A DNA stretch of 20,409 nt, taken from contig CARTDZ010000021.1 in assembly GCA_949067325.1 (NCBI GenBank), positions 1 to 20,409 of the forward strand. Reading direction: 5' to 3'. Of the stretch, positions 1 to 6,603 are shown piece after piece. Numbering within the stretch: the stretch's first letter is position 1; every line of letters begins with the position of its first letter. The position numbers and the translations under genes are program-made. A model generated the notes under the pieces. The model was not told the origin of the DNA, made no database searches, and saw only the letters and a list, made by a program, of their open reading frames with translations. Source of the DNA: an uncultured Eubacteriales bacterium. Its GTDB lineage: Bacteria; Bacillota; Clostridia; Christensenellales; UBA1242.

Positions 1-39
1 TATATTTGTCTAAATGGCCAATTTAAGGAGGTAAAAATT

Positions 40-279
40 ATGAAAAATGAAAAGAAAAAAACATATATGGAAGGATTGGTTAAAATTGACATGATAAAAA
101 AATTCATGCAAGATAATAATCTTACACGAAAAGAATTTGCCAATATGTGCAAAATGAGTGAAAGCACACTCTATCGCATACTTGACGGGAAGCATAATTT
201 TGATTTACGATATATTCTTTACATATCAATCACTATGAAGGTTCAGATGTATCAATTATTTAATTCAAAACGACCTTGA
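40..279 (+). CDS. Small XRE-type helix-turn-helix protein
   Basis: A 79-residue protein, almost all of it one Cro/C1-type helix-turn-helix domain. Residues about 15-60 show the XRE pattern: a short helix, then LTRKEFANMCKMSESTLYRIL, in which KEFANMCKMS and ESTLYRIL fit helices 2 and 3. The family binds DNA, usually as a dimer, and represses or activates nearby promoters. The ATG is supported by a strong AAGGAGG site with a 7-8 base gap. The gene runs convergently into tyrS and their 3' ends overlap by 20 bases. No partner or target is visible because the upstream side lies outside the window. It differs in sequence from the tandem XRE proteins at 2595-3371, so it is not a recent copy of them. 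The fold call is secure; the regulated target is unknown. Confidence 0.75.
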   Translation: MKNEKKKTYMEGLVKIDMIKKFMQDNNLTRKEFANMCKMSESTLYRILDGKHNFDLRYILYISITMKVQMYQLFNSKRP

Positions 280-1495
280 TAAAGTTTTTCTTGCCTTTTT
301 TAAGGAGAAGAGAGCCTTTTTCAAAGTCTGACTTTTTGACGATGAGTGAGATGTCACTTACTTTTTCGCCCTTCATGGAAATTGCTCCGCCTTCAATCAT
401 GCGACGAGCATCACTTTTTGATGAGCAAAGTTTTGTAACTGCCAACAGGTCACAGATACCTATTCCGTCGCCGAGGGTTTCAAGCACAAATTCAGGTGCG
501 TCATCGCCGCCATGAGAGAATAGATTTTCACTCATAGCTTGAGCTTTAAGTGCATCTTGTTCGCCACGAACAAATTTTGTTACTTCAAAGGTCATAATAC
601 GCTTTGCTTTGACGATATCTTCTTTTACAAGCTTTTTGACTTCATGCATATCCATGTCGGTGAAGAGAGCAAACATCATTTCGACGCAAGCGTCAGGGGT
701 TTGATAAACACCCTGATAAAAGTCATAAGCTGAGATTTTGTCTTTGTTTATCCAAATTGCACCTTTTTCGGTCTTGCCCATTTTTTTGCCTTCTGGTGTC
801 AGAAGAAGTGGATTTGTGGCACCGATAAGCTCGATGTCTGTGTTGTTGACGTAGTTGAGCTTGCGTTGCAAGTTCACGCCTGCCACAATGTTGCCCCATT
901 GGTCGCCACCGCCATACTGAAGTGTGCAACCATATTTGCGATTTAAGTAAACAAAGTCATATGCTTGCATGAGCATATATCCAAGTTCAAAAAAAGTCAG
1001 TCCGCCGTTTTTTATGCGGTTGGCATAAATTTCACTTGTAAGCATTTGATTAACGTTGAAATGCACACCAATCTCTCGCATAAAATCAGTGTAAGTCAAA
1101 TCTTTAAACCAGTCAGCATTGTTGACAATAATTGCAGGATTTTCGCCTTCAAAGTCAAGAAAAATTGAAAGGCTATCTTTGATTTTTTTGATATTTTCTT
1201 CAAGTTCTTCTTTTGAAAGCATGCTGCGAAGCTCGGTCTTGCCACTTGGGTCGCCTACACTTGCAGTTGCACCGCCCATAAGAAGCAAAACTTTGTGTCC
1301 AGCCTTTTGAAAACGTCGCAAAATTGAATATGGCACGCAGTGACCAATATGAAGACTATCCATTGTTGGATCTGTGCCTTCATACAAAGTGATTGGCTCT
1401 CCACTTTCAAGCATAGCCTTAAATTTTTCTTCGTTTGTGCATTGATACAAAAGCCCACGTTCTTTGAGTGTTTTATAAAGATTTTTGTCAACCAT
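260..1495 (-). CDS. tyrS: Tyrosyl-tRNA synthetase
   Basis: Charges tRNA-Tyr with tyrosine in the cytoplasm. The 411-residue product is the normal size for bacterial TyrRS. It has the class I signature HIGH at residues 49-52, the tyrosine-site stretch GGGDQWGN at about 195-202, and a KMSKS-type loop written KMGKT at 238-242. An S4 RNA-binding domain fills roughly residues 345-411. The open frame continues upstream to 1573, but I start at the ATG at 1495. That start has GGAGG five bases upstream and gives the usual N-terminus NLYKTLKERGLLYQCT. The longer frame would also run through the promoter at 1544-1573. The leader is too short for a T-box riboswitch. The gene is transcribed alone on the minus strand and converges on the small XRE gene at its 3' end. 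Confidence 0.97.
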   Translation of the reverse strand: MVDKNLYKTLKERGLLYQCTNEEKFKAMLESGEPITLYEGTDPTMDSLHIGHCVPYSILRRFQKAGHKVLLLMGGATASVGDPSGKTELRSMLSKEELEENIKKIKDSLSIFLDFEGENPAIIVNNADWFKDLTYTDFMREIGVHFNVNQMLTSEIYANRIKNGGLTFFELGYMLMQAYDFVYLNRKYGCTLQYGGGDQWGNIVAGVNLQRKLNYVNNTDIELIGATNPLLLTPEGKKMGKTEKGAIWINKDKISAYDFYQGVYQTPDACVEMMFALFTDMDMHEVKKLVKEDIVKAKRIMTFEVTKFVRGEQDALKAQAMSENLFSHGGDDAPEFVLETLGDGIGICDLLAVTKLCSSKSDARRMIEGGAISMKGEKVSDISLIVKKSDFEKGSLLLKKGKKNFIKVVLN

Positions 1496-1543
1496 AGCTT
1501 CCTCCAAATCAAAAAAAGGCAACCGCCTTCCACGTTTGCCTTT

Positions 1544-1573
1544 ATTATATCCCCTCTCAACCGCCATTGTCAA
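1544..1573 (-). promoter_or_regulatory. Sigma-A promoter of tyrS
   Basis: On the minus strand, TTGACA (1568-1573) and TATAAT (1544-1549) both match consensus exactly, with an 18-base spacer. The predicted transcript starts near 1537, inside or just before an inverted repeat (GGCAAA...TTGCC, about 1517-1540). That repeat would leave a small hairpin at the mRNA 5' end, just ahead of the GGAGG site. Confidence 0.85.
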
Positions 1574-1585
1574 GAAAATGTGAAC

Positions 1586-2476
1586 TTAATATTTTATTTT
1601 GAAATATTCAAGCCATTGTTTAAATTTGTCCTGTGCTGACAAACAAGTATCAATCAAAAATACCCTATCATTGCTCCACTCCTTTAAACCACGATAATAG
1701 TAAAATTTGTGCGAGCTATCAATGATAAATGGAACGATATTGTTTGCAAGGCACTCCTTAAACATAATAAGACGCCCAACACGGCCATTTCCATCTTGAA
1801 AAGGGTGAATAGCCTCAAAGTTTTGATGGAACTCAACAATATCTTCAATTGTTTTGGTGGTTTTTGAATTGTATTTGTCTAAAAGTTTGGCTATCTCTTC
1901 AGTCACTTTTTCAGGATCGCAAGTTGCCTCTCCTCCAACCTCATTTGGCAGTTTTTTAAATTCTCCAACATTAAACCAAGTTTTTTGACTATCGCTTGTG
2001 CCTGTCTTTAGCATTAAGTGAATTTTTTTAATCATAGATATGGTAAGTTTTTTGTCCGCATTTTCGAGTATATAATCAAAACATTTAAAGTGATTTGTCG
2101 TTTCAATAATATCGTCAATGTTGACTGCAGCTTTGCTTACTCCTATTGTGTTTGTTTCATAAATATATCTGGTTTGCTCTTCAGTAAGTCTGCTTCCTTC
2201 AATATGGTTTGAATTGAAAGTCAGCTCAATTTGTGTTTTATGATAAATACTCCCCTTCATTTTCAGATCTTTTTGTTCTCTTAATATATTTAACAAACTA
2301 TTTTCAGAAAGCACGACCTGTTTTTTCCTTTCTGGCTTTGCAGCATTTTCTGGAACACTCCAAGTCTTTCCAACCAATACCGCCCCCTTAATCCTTCCAG
2401 TTGCACAATAATTCCTTACAGAACGCTCACTCATTCCCCATTTTTTTGCAATTTCTCGTACAGATAAAAAATTCAT
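1586..2476 (-). CDS. Fic-domain protein with N-terminal helix-turn-helix
   Basis: Fic proteins usually transfer AMP from ATP to a hydroxyl side chain of a target protein. This 296-residue protein carries the full active-site motif HPFQDGNGRVGR at residues 224-235, with the catalytic His 224. An inhibitory-helix motif of the form S-x-x-x-E-G (SNHIEG, 89-94) lies N-terminal to it, so it fits class II Fic proteins, where Glu 93 would block productive ATP binding. Residues 1-45 look like a MerR/excisionase-type DNA-binding domain (SVREIAKKWGMSERSVRNYCATGRIKG is the helix-turn-helix part). The start has GAGAGG five bases upstream. No separate antitoxin is needed given the built-in inhibitory motif. 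Its promoter region contains a large palindrome and an extra half-site, consistent with self-regulation through its own HTH, which is inference. The target is unknown. Confidence 0.93.
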   Translation of the reverse strand: MNFLSVREIAKKWGMSERSVRNYCATGRIKGAVLVGKTWSVPENAAKPERKKQVVLSENSLLNILREQKDLKMKGSIYHKTQIELTFNSNHIEGSRLTEEQTRYIYETNTIGVSKAAVNIDDIIETTNHFKCFDYILENADKKLTISMIKKIHLMLKTGTSDSQKTWFNVGEFKKLPNEVGGEATCDPEKVTEEIAKLLDKYNSKTTKTIEDIVEFHQNFEAIHPFQDGNGRVGRLIMFKECLANNIVPFIIDSSHKFYYYRGLKEWSNDRVFLIDTCLSAQDKFKQWLEYFKIKY

Positions 2477-2507
2477 AAAAACCTCTCGTCATTTGATATA
2501 ACAACCT

Positions 2508-2536
2508 ATTATATCATTTTATCGGCAAAATTGCAA
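2508..2536 (-). promoter_or_regulatory. Promoter of the fic gene
   Basis: On the minus strand, TTGCAA (2531-2536) and an exact TATAAT (2508-2513) are separated by 17 bases. The spacer holds ATCGGCAAAA (2521-2530). The same sequence forms each arm of the palindrome just upstream, so a protein bound to one could reach the other. Confidence 0.65.
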
Positions 2537-2547
2537 TAAAAAATACA

Positions 2548-2577
2548 TGAGTTTTTGCCGATATCGGCAAAAACTCA
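2548..2577. repeat. 30-bp perfect palindrome between XRE gene and fic
   Basis: The left half TGAGTTTTTGCCGAT is followed directly by its exact reverse complement, with no spacer. On the minus strand it comes after the stop codon of the XRE gene at 2595 and is followed by a T-rich run (2536-2545), so it may act as an intrinsic terminator for that gene. A third copy of the half-site lies at 2521-2530 inside the fic promoter, which also suggests an operator. Both roles are compatible. Confidence 0.8.
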
Positions 2578-2594
2578 CTACTTCTTCTTTTTAT

Positions 2595-2810
2595 TTAATC
2601 TTGTATAAGCTCTTCAAATGTGCAGTTTAAAAATTGAGTGATTTTTTGTATATTTAATAATGTCGGTTCCCTCTGCATTAAAAGCCATTTTGTAACCGCT
2701 GAATCAGATACTTGCAAAGCACGAGCAAGTTGTACTCGATTTACTCCTCGTTCCCCCATCATATGCAACAAATTTGAACTAAAATTCTTTTTAATTTGTT
2801 CGTCATTCAT
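2595..2810 (-). CDS. Small XRE-type regulator, tandem paralogue 1
   Basis: A 71-residue single-domain Cro/C1-type protein. The helix-turn-helix lies at about residues 20-50 (RVQLARALQVSDSAVTKW), followed by a C-terminal tail ending LNCTFEELIQD. Nearly the same tail ends the next two genes. I start at the ATG at 2810; the frame stays open to a TTG at 2861 that overlaps the previous gene. A GGAG lies 14 bases before the ATG, farther than usual, so translation may be coupled to the upstream gene. The first 32 bases of its 3' end (2595-2626) match 2839-2870 with one mismatch, marking a duplication. Its DNA target is unknown; the neighbouring palindrome is a candidate. Confidence 0.8.
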   Translation of the reverse strand: MNDEQIKKNFSSNLLHMMGERGVNRVQLARALQVSDSAVTKWLLMQREPTLLNIQKITQFLNCTFEELIQD

Positions 2811-2838
2811 TATAATAACGTTTTCTCCATAATAATAA

Positions 2839-3057
2839 TTAATCTTGTATAAGCTCTTCAAAGGTGCAGTCTAAAACTTCTAATAATTTGCATATATTGC
2901 GAAATGATGGCTCTTGTCTCCCCGAAAGCCAATTCGAAATTATACCAGAATTAACGCCCATTAACTTTGCAAATTCTTCTTTGTTTTTTGATCTTTGCAA
3001 AATGTATAATTCTAAGTTTTTTCTTAAGTTTACTCCATAGTCATTTTTCGTCTTCAT
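2839..3057 (-). CDS. Small XRE-type regulator, tandem paralogue 2
   Basis: A 72-residue XRE protein. The helix-turn-helix segment is NKEEFAKLMGVNSGIISNWLSGRQEPS, and the tail ends LDCTFEELIQD. Neither the ATG at 3057 nor the one at 3075 has a Shine-Dalgarno site. A TATGAT -10 box (3067-3072) would place transcription start within a few bases of the ATG at 3057, so the mRNA may be almost leaderless; that is why I choose 3057. The stop codon lies 28 bases before the ATG of paralogue 1, which is probably co-transcribed. The 3' end is nearly identical at DNA level to that of paralogue 1. The family is secure, the start less so. Confidence 0.75.
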   Translation of the reverse strand: MKTKNDYGVNLRKNLELYILQRSKNKEEFAKLMGVNSGIISNWLSGRQEPSFRNICKLLEVLDCTFEELIQD

Positions 3058-3090
3058 AATTATATTATCATACAAAAAAGTATAAAAAAT

Positions 3091-3119
3091 AAAAATCCTT
3101 GCAAATCGAAGGAATTTTT
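3091..3119 (-). terminator. Terminator after XRE paralogue 3
   Basis: Arms AAAAATCCTT (3091-3100) and AAGGAATTTTT (3109-3119) pair with one bulged A around an 8-base loop. On the minus strand the stem runs into a T-rich stretch. It separates XRE paralogue 3 from paralogue 2. Confidence 0.6.
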
Positions 3120-3155
3120 TAAATTTGTTTGACCTAAAATATTAAAAATGATATA

Positions 3156-3371
3156 TTAATCCTGCACAAGGTCTTCAAATGTGCAATTGAGCACTTGAGT
3201 AATTTTAAAAAGATATGACATTGTAGGTTCGGTCTTACACTTAAACCATTTTGAAACTGTCGCACTAGAACACCCCAATCTTCTCGACAATTCCAAGCGG
3301 TTAATCGACCTTTCCTGCAAAATCATTTGAAGGTTTGAACTAAATTTTTCCCTTAGACTTATTTCTTTCAT
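3156..3371 (-). CDS. Small XRE-type regulator, tandem paralogue 3
   Basis: A 71-residue XRE protein. The helix-turn-helix is at about residues 25-45 (RLELSRRLGCSSATVSKWF), and the tail LNCTFEDLVQD is like those of paralogues 1 and 2. The open frame extends much farther upstream, but the extra part overlaps the divergent gene at 3441 and reads as non-protein. I start at the ATG at 3371. There is no Shine-Dalgarno site. A TATAAT on the minus strand sits six bases before the ATG, which would start transcription at or next to the start codon (leaderless). It is divergent from the XRE-like gene at 3441, so one of the two may control the shared 70-bp gap. Confidence 0.78.
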   Translation of the reverse strand: MKEISLREKFSSNLQMILQERSINRLELSRRLGCSSATVSKWFKCKTEPTMSYLFKITQVLNCTFEDLVQD

Positions 3372-3440
3372 AGTATTATTATAGTTTAAACTTTTTTTAT
3401 TTTTATTCGTTGAGCTTATAAGCCGAACTGTGGAGGTAAA

Positions 3441-3728
3441 ATGGAACTTATTGATGAAAATTTTGTCGAAAATTTGCGTAAAAAGCATAATATGGTCTTG
3501 GCTGAAATTGCGGTCAAGATAAACATGACGCCAAGGCAACTTGGTGAGGCCATATGTGAGCCTGAAACATTTTTGAACTTTAAACAAGTTTGTGATCTTG
3601 CAAAGGTGCTGGAATGCAATCCTTGTCATCTTTTTACAGATCCAGAACGGATACAATGTATCCCCAACATGAAAAATCCAAACTTTTTTGAAGAACGAGA
3701 GAAATACAGAAAATCAAAACAGATGTGA
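3441..3728 (+). CDS. XRE-like small DNA-binding protein
   Basis: A 95-residue protein divergent from XRE paralogue 3. Residues about 8-65 show the order of an XRE domain (NLRKKHNMVLAEIAVKINMTPRQLGEAI, then a helix with LAKVLECNPCHLF). The turn is less typical, and the C-terminal 25 residues are charged. GGAGG lies five bases before the ATG. It does not share the CTFEEL tail of the tandem paralogues, so it is a more distant relative. It probably binds DNA; no target or ligand can be named. Confidence 0.65.
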   Translation: MELIDENFVENLRKKHNMVLAEIAVKINMTPRQLGEAICEPETFLNFKQVCDLAKVLECNPCHLFTDPERIQCIPNMKNPNFFEEREKYRKSKQM

Positions 3729-3765
3729 AAAAAATTGACCTTGTGCTTCACATTTGTTTTTTTTG
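3723..3765 (+). terminator. Weak terminator after the XRE-like gene
   Basis: ATGTGAA (3723-3729, overlapping the stop codon) pairs with TTCACAT (3747-3753) and is followed by a run of eight T (3757-3764). The stem is short and AT-rich, so strength is uncertain. Confidence 0.5.
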
Positions 3766-3775
3766 TTAAATCATT

Positions 3776-3803
3776 TTGAGTTCTGCCCCATTTGTTATAC
3801 AAT
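3776..3803 (+). promoter_or_regulatory. Promoter of the NifU-like/GGGtGRT operon
   Basis: TTGAGT (3776-3781) and TACAAT (3798-3803) with a 16-base spacer lie just ahead of the GGAGG site and the ATG at 3827. No operator-like repeat is seen. Confidence 0.6.
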
Positions 3804-3826
3804 AGAAAACGGAGGAAAGAAAAAAA

Positions 3827-4495
3827 ATGAGTTGTCCTATAAACATGACAGGTTTTGGCCCATCACCTATTCCTGAGGAAGCAAAATGGGTCCAAGTGAA
3901 GGAAATCAAACAGATAAGCGGATTTTCTCATGGATGTGGCAAGTGCGCGCCACAGCAAGGCACTTGCAAACTTACACTGAATGTAAAAAATGGAATTATC
4001 AAAGAAGCGCTTGTTGAAACAATTGGTTGCAGTGGTATGACACATTCTGCTGCCATGGCTGCTGAAATTTTGCCTGGCAAGACTATTCTTGAAGCGTTGA
4101 ACACTGACCTTGTGTGCGACGCAATCAACGATGCGATGAAACAAATTTTTCTGCAACTTGTGTATGGAAGAAGTCAATCTGCCTTTTCTGAGAATGGACT
4201 TGAAGTTGGTGCTGCGCTTGAAGACCTTGGCAAAAATCTTACGAGCAATGTTGGAACAGTTTACTCTCGTGCTGACCAAGGCACAAAATATTTAAATCTT
4301 GCAGAAGGTTACATCACAAAAGAAGGTCTTGATAAAAATGGTGAGATAATTGGGTATGAATATGTTTCGATAGGAATGCTTATGAACCTTTTAAAAGACG
4401 AAAACATCAAGCCAAAAGACGCCATCAAGAAAGCGACAAAAACATATGGCAGATTTGACGAAGCGGTCAGCGTGATTGACCCAAGGAGGGTTTGA
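3827..4495 (+). CDS. NifU/IscU-like iron-sulfur scaffold family protein
   Basis: A 222-residue protein with a NifU_N/IscU-like core at about residues 30-125. Its cysteines are arranged H-G-C-G-K-C (C37, C40), G-T-C (C47) and I-G-C-S-G (C68). In NifU-type proteins cysteines at such positions hold a nascent Fe-S cluster. The sequence VETIGCSGMTHSAAMAAEIL matches the conserved second half of that domain. The C-terminal 90 residues have no recognised domain. GGAGG precedes the ATG by 11 bases, slightly long. The following gene starts two bases after this stop codon, and its ribosome-binding site lies inside this gene, so the two are made together. No cysteine desulfurase or suf genes are nearby, so a dedicated rather than general Fe-S role is possible. 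Substrate unknown. Confidence 0.8.
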   Translation: MSCPINMTGFGPSPIPEEAKWVQVKEIKQISGFSHGCGKCAPQQGTCKLTLNVKNGIIKEALVETIGCSGMTHSAAMAAEILPGKTILEALNTDLVCDAINDAMKQIFLQLVYGRSQSAFSENGLEVGAALEDLGKNLTSNVGTVYSRADQGTKYLNLAEGYITKEGLDKNGEIIGYEYVSIGMLMNLLKDENIKPKDAIKKATKTYGRFDEAVSVIDPRRV

Positions 4496-4497
4496 TT

Positions 4498-5472
4498 ATG
4501 GAAAACACGACATATATCAACAAATGCCTAAGTGCATATGGAATAAAAAATCTAAATGAAGCAAAAAGCATTTGCGACAAAGCAAAGATCAATGTTGAGG
4601 AAATTGTAAAAGGTATTCAGCCAATATGTTTTGACAACGCAGTAAAGGCTTATGAGCTTGGTGTGGCAGTTGCAATCAAAGCTGGTGTAACAAGCCCTAC
4701 TGATGCTGCGCTTAAGATTGGCGAAGGTTTGCAAGCTTTTTGTGTGCCTGGCTCAGTTGCTGATGACCGACAGATTGGAATTGGTCACGGCAGACTTGCA
4801 GCAATGCTGCTTGACGAAAAGACAAAGAGTTTTGCCTTCCTTGCAGGACATGAAAGTTTTGCAGCGGCAGAAGGTGCTATGGGCATAGTTAGAACAGCCA
4901 ACAAGGTAAGAAAAACACCTCTTAACGTTATACTCAACGGTCTTGGCAAAGATGCAGCATATATTATTGCTCGTATCAATGGTTTTACATATGTAAACAC
5001 AAAGTATGACCACAAAACTGGCAAGCTCAAAGTTCTTGGCGAAAAGGCTTTTTCAAAAGGCGAAAAGGCAAACGTAAAAGTTTATGGCTGTTATGACGTG
5101 CCAGAAGGTGTTGCAATCATGATACATGAAAAAGTTGACGTTTCAATCACTGGCAACTCGACAAACCCTGTACGTTTTCAGCACCCTGTTGCTGGCACTT
5201 ACAAAAAGTGGTGCAATGAAAATGGCAAGACATATTTTTCTGTGGCGTCTGGTGGTGGCACTGGCAGAACTCTTCACCCTGACAATATGGCTGCTGGCCC
5301 TGCTAGCTATGGCCTCACTGACACAATGGGTAGAATGCACTGCGATGCACAGTTTGCAGGCTCTTCTTCAGTGCCTGCACACGTGGCTATGATGGGCTTT
5401 ATTGGAATGGGTAACAACCCTATCGTCGGAGCAACTGTTGCGTTGTCTGTTGCGGTAGCGACGCGTGGTTAA
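4498..5472 (+). CDS. GGGtGRT-family protein
   Basis: A 324-residue protein that carries the motif for which its family is named, GGGTGRT, at residues 252-258. The surroundings are glycine- and alanine-rich (AAGPASYGLTDTMGRMHCDAQFAGSSS is the following conserved stretch). No signal peptide or membrane segment is seen; residues 285-324 are mildly hydrophobic. From general knowledge the family is of unknown function and often sits beside a NifU-like gene, as here. I start at the ATG at 4498, with AGGAGGG seven bases upstream, rather than the TTG at 4492 that overlaps the previous stop. A clear terminator ends the operon at 5556-5590. The pair probably forms one functional unit, perhaps an Fe-S-dependent enzyme with its own scaffold; that is inference. 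Confidence 0.88.
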   Translation: MENTTYINKCLSAYGIKNLNEAKSICDKAKINVEEIVKGIQPICFDNAVKAYELGVAVAIKAGVTSPTDAALKIGEGLQAFCVPGSVADDRQIGIGHGRLAAMLLDEKTKSFAFLAGHESFAAAEGAMGIVRTANKVRKTPLNVILNGLGKDAAYIIARINGFTYVNTKYDHKTGKLKVLGEKAFSKGEKANVKVYGCYDVPEGVAIMIHEKVDVSITGNSTNPVRFQHPVAGTYKKWCNENGKTYFSVASGGGTGRTLHPDNMAAGPASYGLTDTMGRMHCDAQFAGSSSVPAHVAMMGFIGMGNNPIVGATVALSVAVATRG

Positions 5473-5555
5473 AAAATTTGATAAAATTAGAGAAAAATAA
5501 AGAGCGCTTAAAATAAAAAAACAAAATTTAGCATTTTGAAGTTGGCGAAATTATT

Positions 5556-5590
5556 AAAAGAACTCGACTTGTTGGAGTTCTTTTTATTAT
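5556..5590 (+). terminator. Intrinsic terminator of the NifU-like/GGGtGRT operon
   Basis: A perfect 10-bp stem, AAAAGAACTC (5556-5565) with GAGTTCTTTT (5575-5584), has a 9-base loop and runs into a T-rich tail. Confidence 0.88.
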
Positions 5591-5719
5591 TTAAGTGACA
5601 TAAGAAGACCAAAAACATAAATTGTTAAGACTTGAGTGTTTTTTGAATTATTGACTAGATTATGGGCAAGTTGTAAAGCTTATGTTTTTGCTGTTGGCTT
5701 GCGTTTGCCGAAGGCTCGA

Positions 5720-5805
5720 GGCGAGGAAGACTTTGGCTTTAAAGCCAAAGAAAGGCCAAAAAGGCCTTTGCCCTTTGCATTGTTTGCAAAGGGGGCTTCC
5801 TCGCC
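5720..5805. repeat. Cloverleaf-shaped nested palindrome element
   Basis: An outer 10-bp stem, GGCGAGGAAG (5720-5729) with CTTCCTCGCC (5796-5805), encloses three back-to-back hairpins. Arm 1 is the perfect palindrome CTTTGGCTTTAAAGCCAAAG (5731-5750). Arm 2 is AAAGGCC/GGCCTTT (5751-5757 and 5763-5769) with loop AAAAA. Arm 3 is CCCTTTGCA/TGCAAAGGG (5771-5779 and 5785-5793) with loop TTGTT. Only four bases at the junction are unpaired. It is richer in GC than its surroundings and has no start, stop or ribosome-binding logic of a gene. It may be a dispersed palindromic repeat or a structured RNA. No second copy is in this window. Confidence 0.85.
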
Positions 5806-5860
5806 ATCCAAAAATACTACGACAACTCCAAATATGCGTACTAAAAATTTCGAATATATT

Positions 5861-5888
5861 TTGAAAAGCTATATTTTTATGATATAAT
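5861..5888 (+). promoter_or_regulatory. Promoter of ung
   Basis: TTGAAA (5861-5866) and TATAAT (5883-5888) with a 16-base spacer. The ATG of ung begins seven bases after the -10 box and has no ribosome-binding site, so the mRNA appears to be leaderless. Confidence 0.75.
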
Positions 5889-5894
5889 TTTTAT

Positions 5895-6554
5895 ATGATA
5901 AAAATAAGAAAAAGCTGGTTTGAACTTTTAAAAGATGAATTTGAAAAGCCTTATTTCAAAAATTTGCAGGAGTTTTTGTCTGAAGAATATGGCAAATATG
6001 AAATTTATCCTAAAGAAGAAAATATTTTCAATGCATTCAATTATCTTCCATTTGACAAAATAAAAGTTGTCATAATTGGCCAAGATCCTTATCATGAGCC
6101 TCGTCAAGCACAAGGTTTGTCATTTTCTGTGCCAGAAGACATTGAAAATCCACCATCACTTGTCAACATCAAAAAGGAAATTCAAGATGATCTTGGCATC
6201 GAATGTTTGCCGTCTGGCGATTTGACGCGCTGGGCAAGGCAAGGAGTTCTATTGTTGAACACTGTTTTGACAGTGAGGCGTGCGAGAGCAAACTCACATA
6301 AAGATAAGGGCTGGGAAAAATTTACGTCACACATAATTGAAATGATTGGCAAGCGAAAAGAGCCTTGTGTATTTTTGCTTTGGGGAAGCCATGCTCAAAG
6401 TTTTGCAAGCATGATAGAGGATCAGCACCTTGTACTTAAAGCCCCTCACCCAAGCCCATTATCAGCGTATAGAGGATTTTTTGGGTGCAAACATTTTTCA
6501 AAATGCAACGACTTTTTAAGACAACATAATATAGAGCCTATCAACTGGCAATAA
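5895..6554 (+). CDS. ung: Uracil-DNA glycosylase (family 1)
   Basis: Removes uracil from DNA as the first step of base-excision repair. The 219-residue length is usual. The water-activating motif GQDPYHEP is at residues 62-69 with catalytic Asp 64. The Leu-loop motif HPSPLSAYRGFFG is at 185-197 with the conserved His 185. LLLNTVLTVRRARANSH around 119-135 is the uracil-pocket strand with its Asn. The start is the ATG at 5895: no Shine-Dalgarno site precedes it, and the promoter -10 box ends six bases before it, implying leaderless translation. The gene stands alone, between the cloverleaf element and a strong terminator. Confidence 0.97.
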   Translation: MIKIRKSWFELLKDEFEKPYFKNLQEFLSEEYGKYEIYPKEENIFNAFNYLPFDKIKVVIIGQDPYHEPRQAQGLSFSVPEDIENPPSLVNIKKEIQDDLGIECLPSGDLTRWARQGVLLLNTVLTVRRARANSHKDKGWEKFTSHIIEMIGKRKEPCVFLLWGSHAQSFASMIEDQHLVLKAPHPSPLSAYRGFFGCKHFSKCNDFLRQHNIEPINWQ

Positions 6555-6556
6555 AA

Positions 6557-6586
6557 AAAACGCCTTGATTAAAGGCGTTTTTTATT
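6557..6586. terminator. Bidirectional terminator between ung and the acidic protein gene
   Basis: AAAACGCCTT (6557-6566) pairs with AAGGCGTTTT (6572-6581) around a 5-base loop. T-runs on both strands let it serve the two convergent genes. Confidence 0.9.
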
Positions 6587-6603
6587 ATATTTAATAATGA
6601 AAT

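Noticed and set aside
1496..1573. T-box riboswitch ahead of tyrS
   Set aside because: The promoter is at 1544-1573, so the leader is about 40 bases, too short, and no TGGTACCGCG-type box is present.
5636..5887. Open frames across the cloverleaf element
   Set aside because: They only read through the palindromes, have no ribosome-binding site, and resemble translated repeat DNA.
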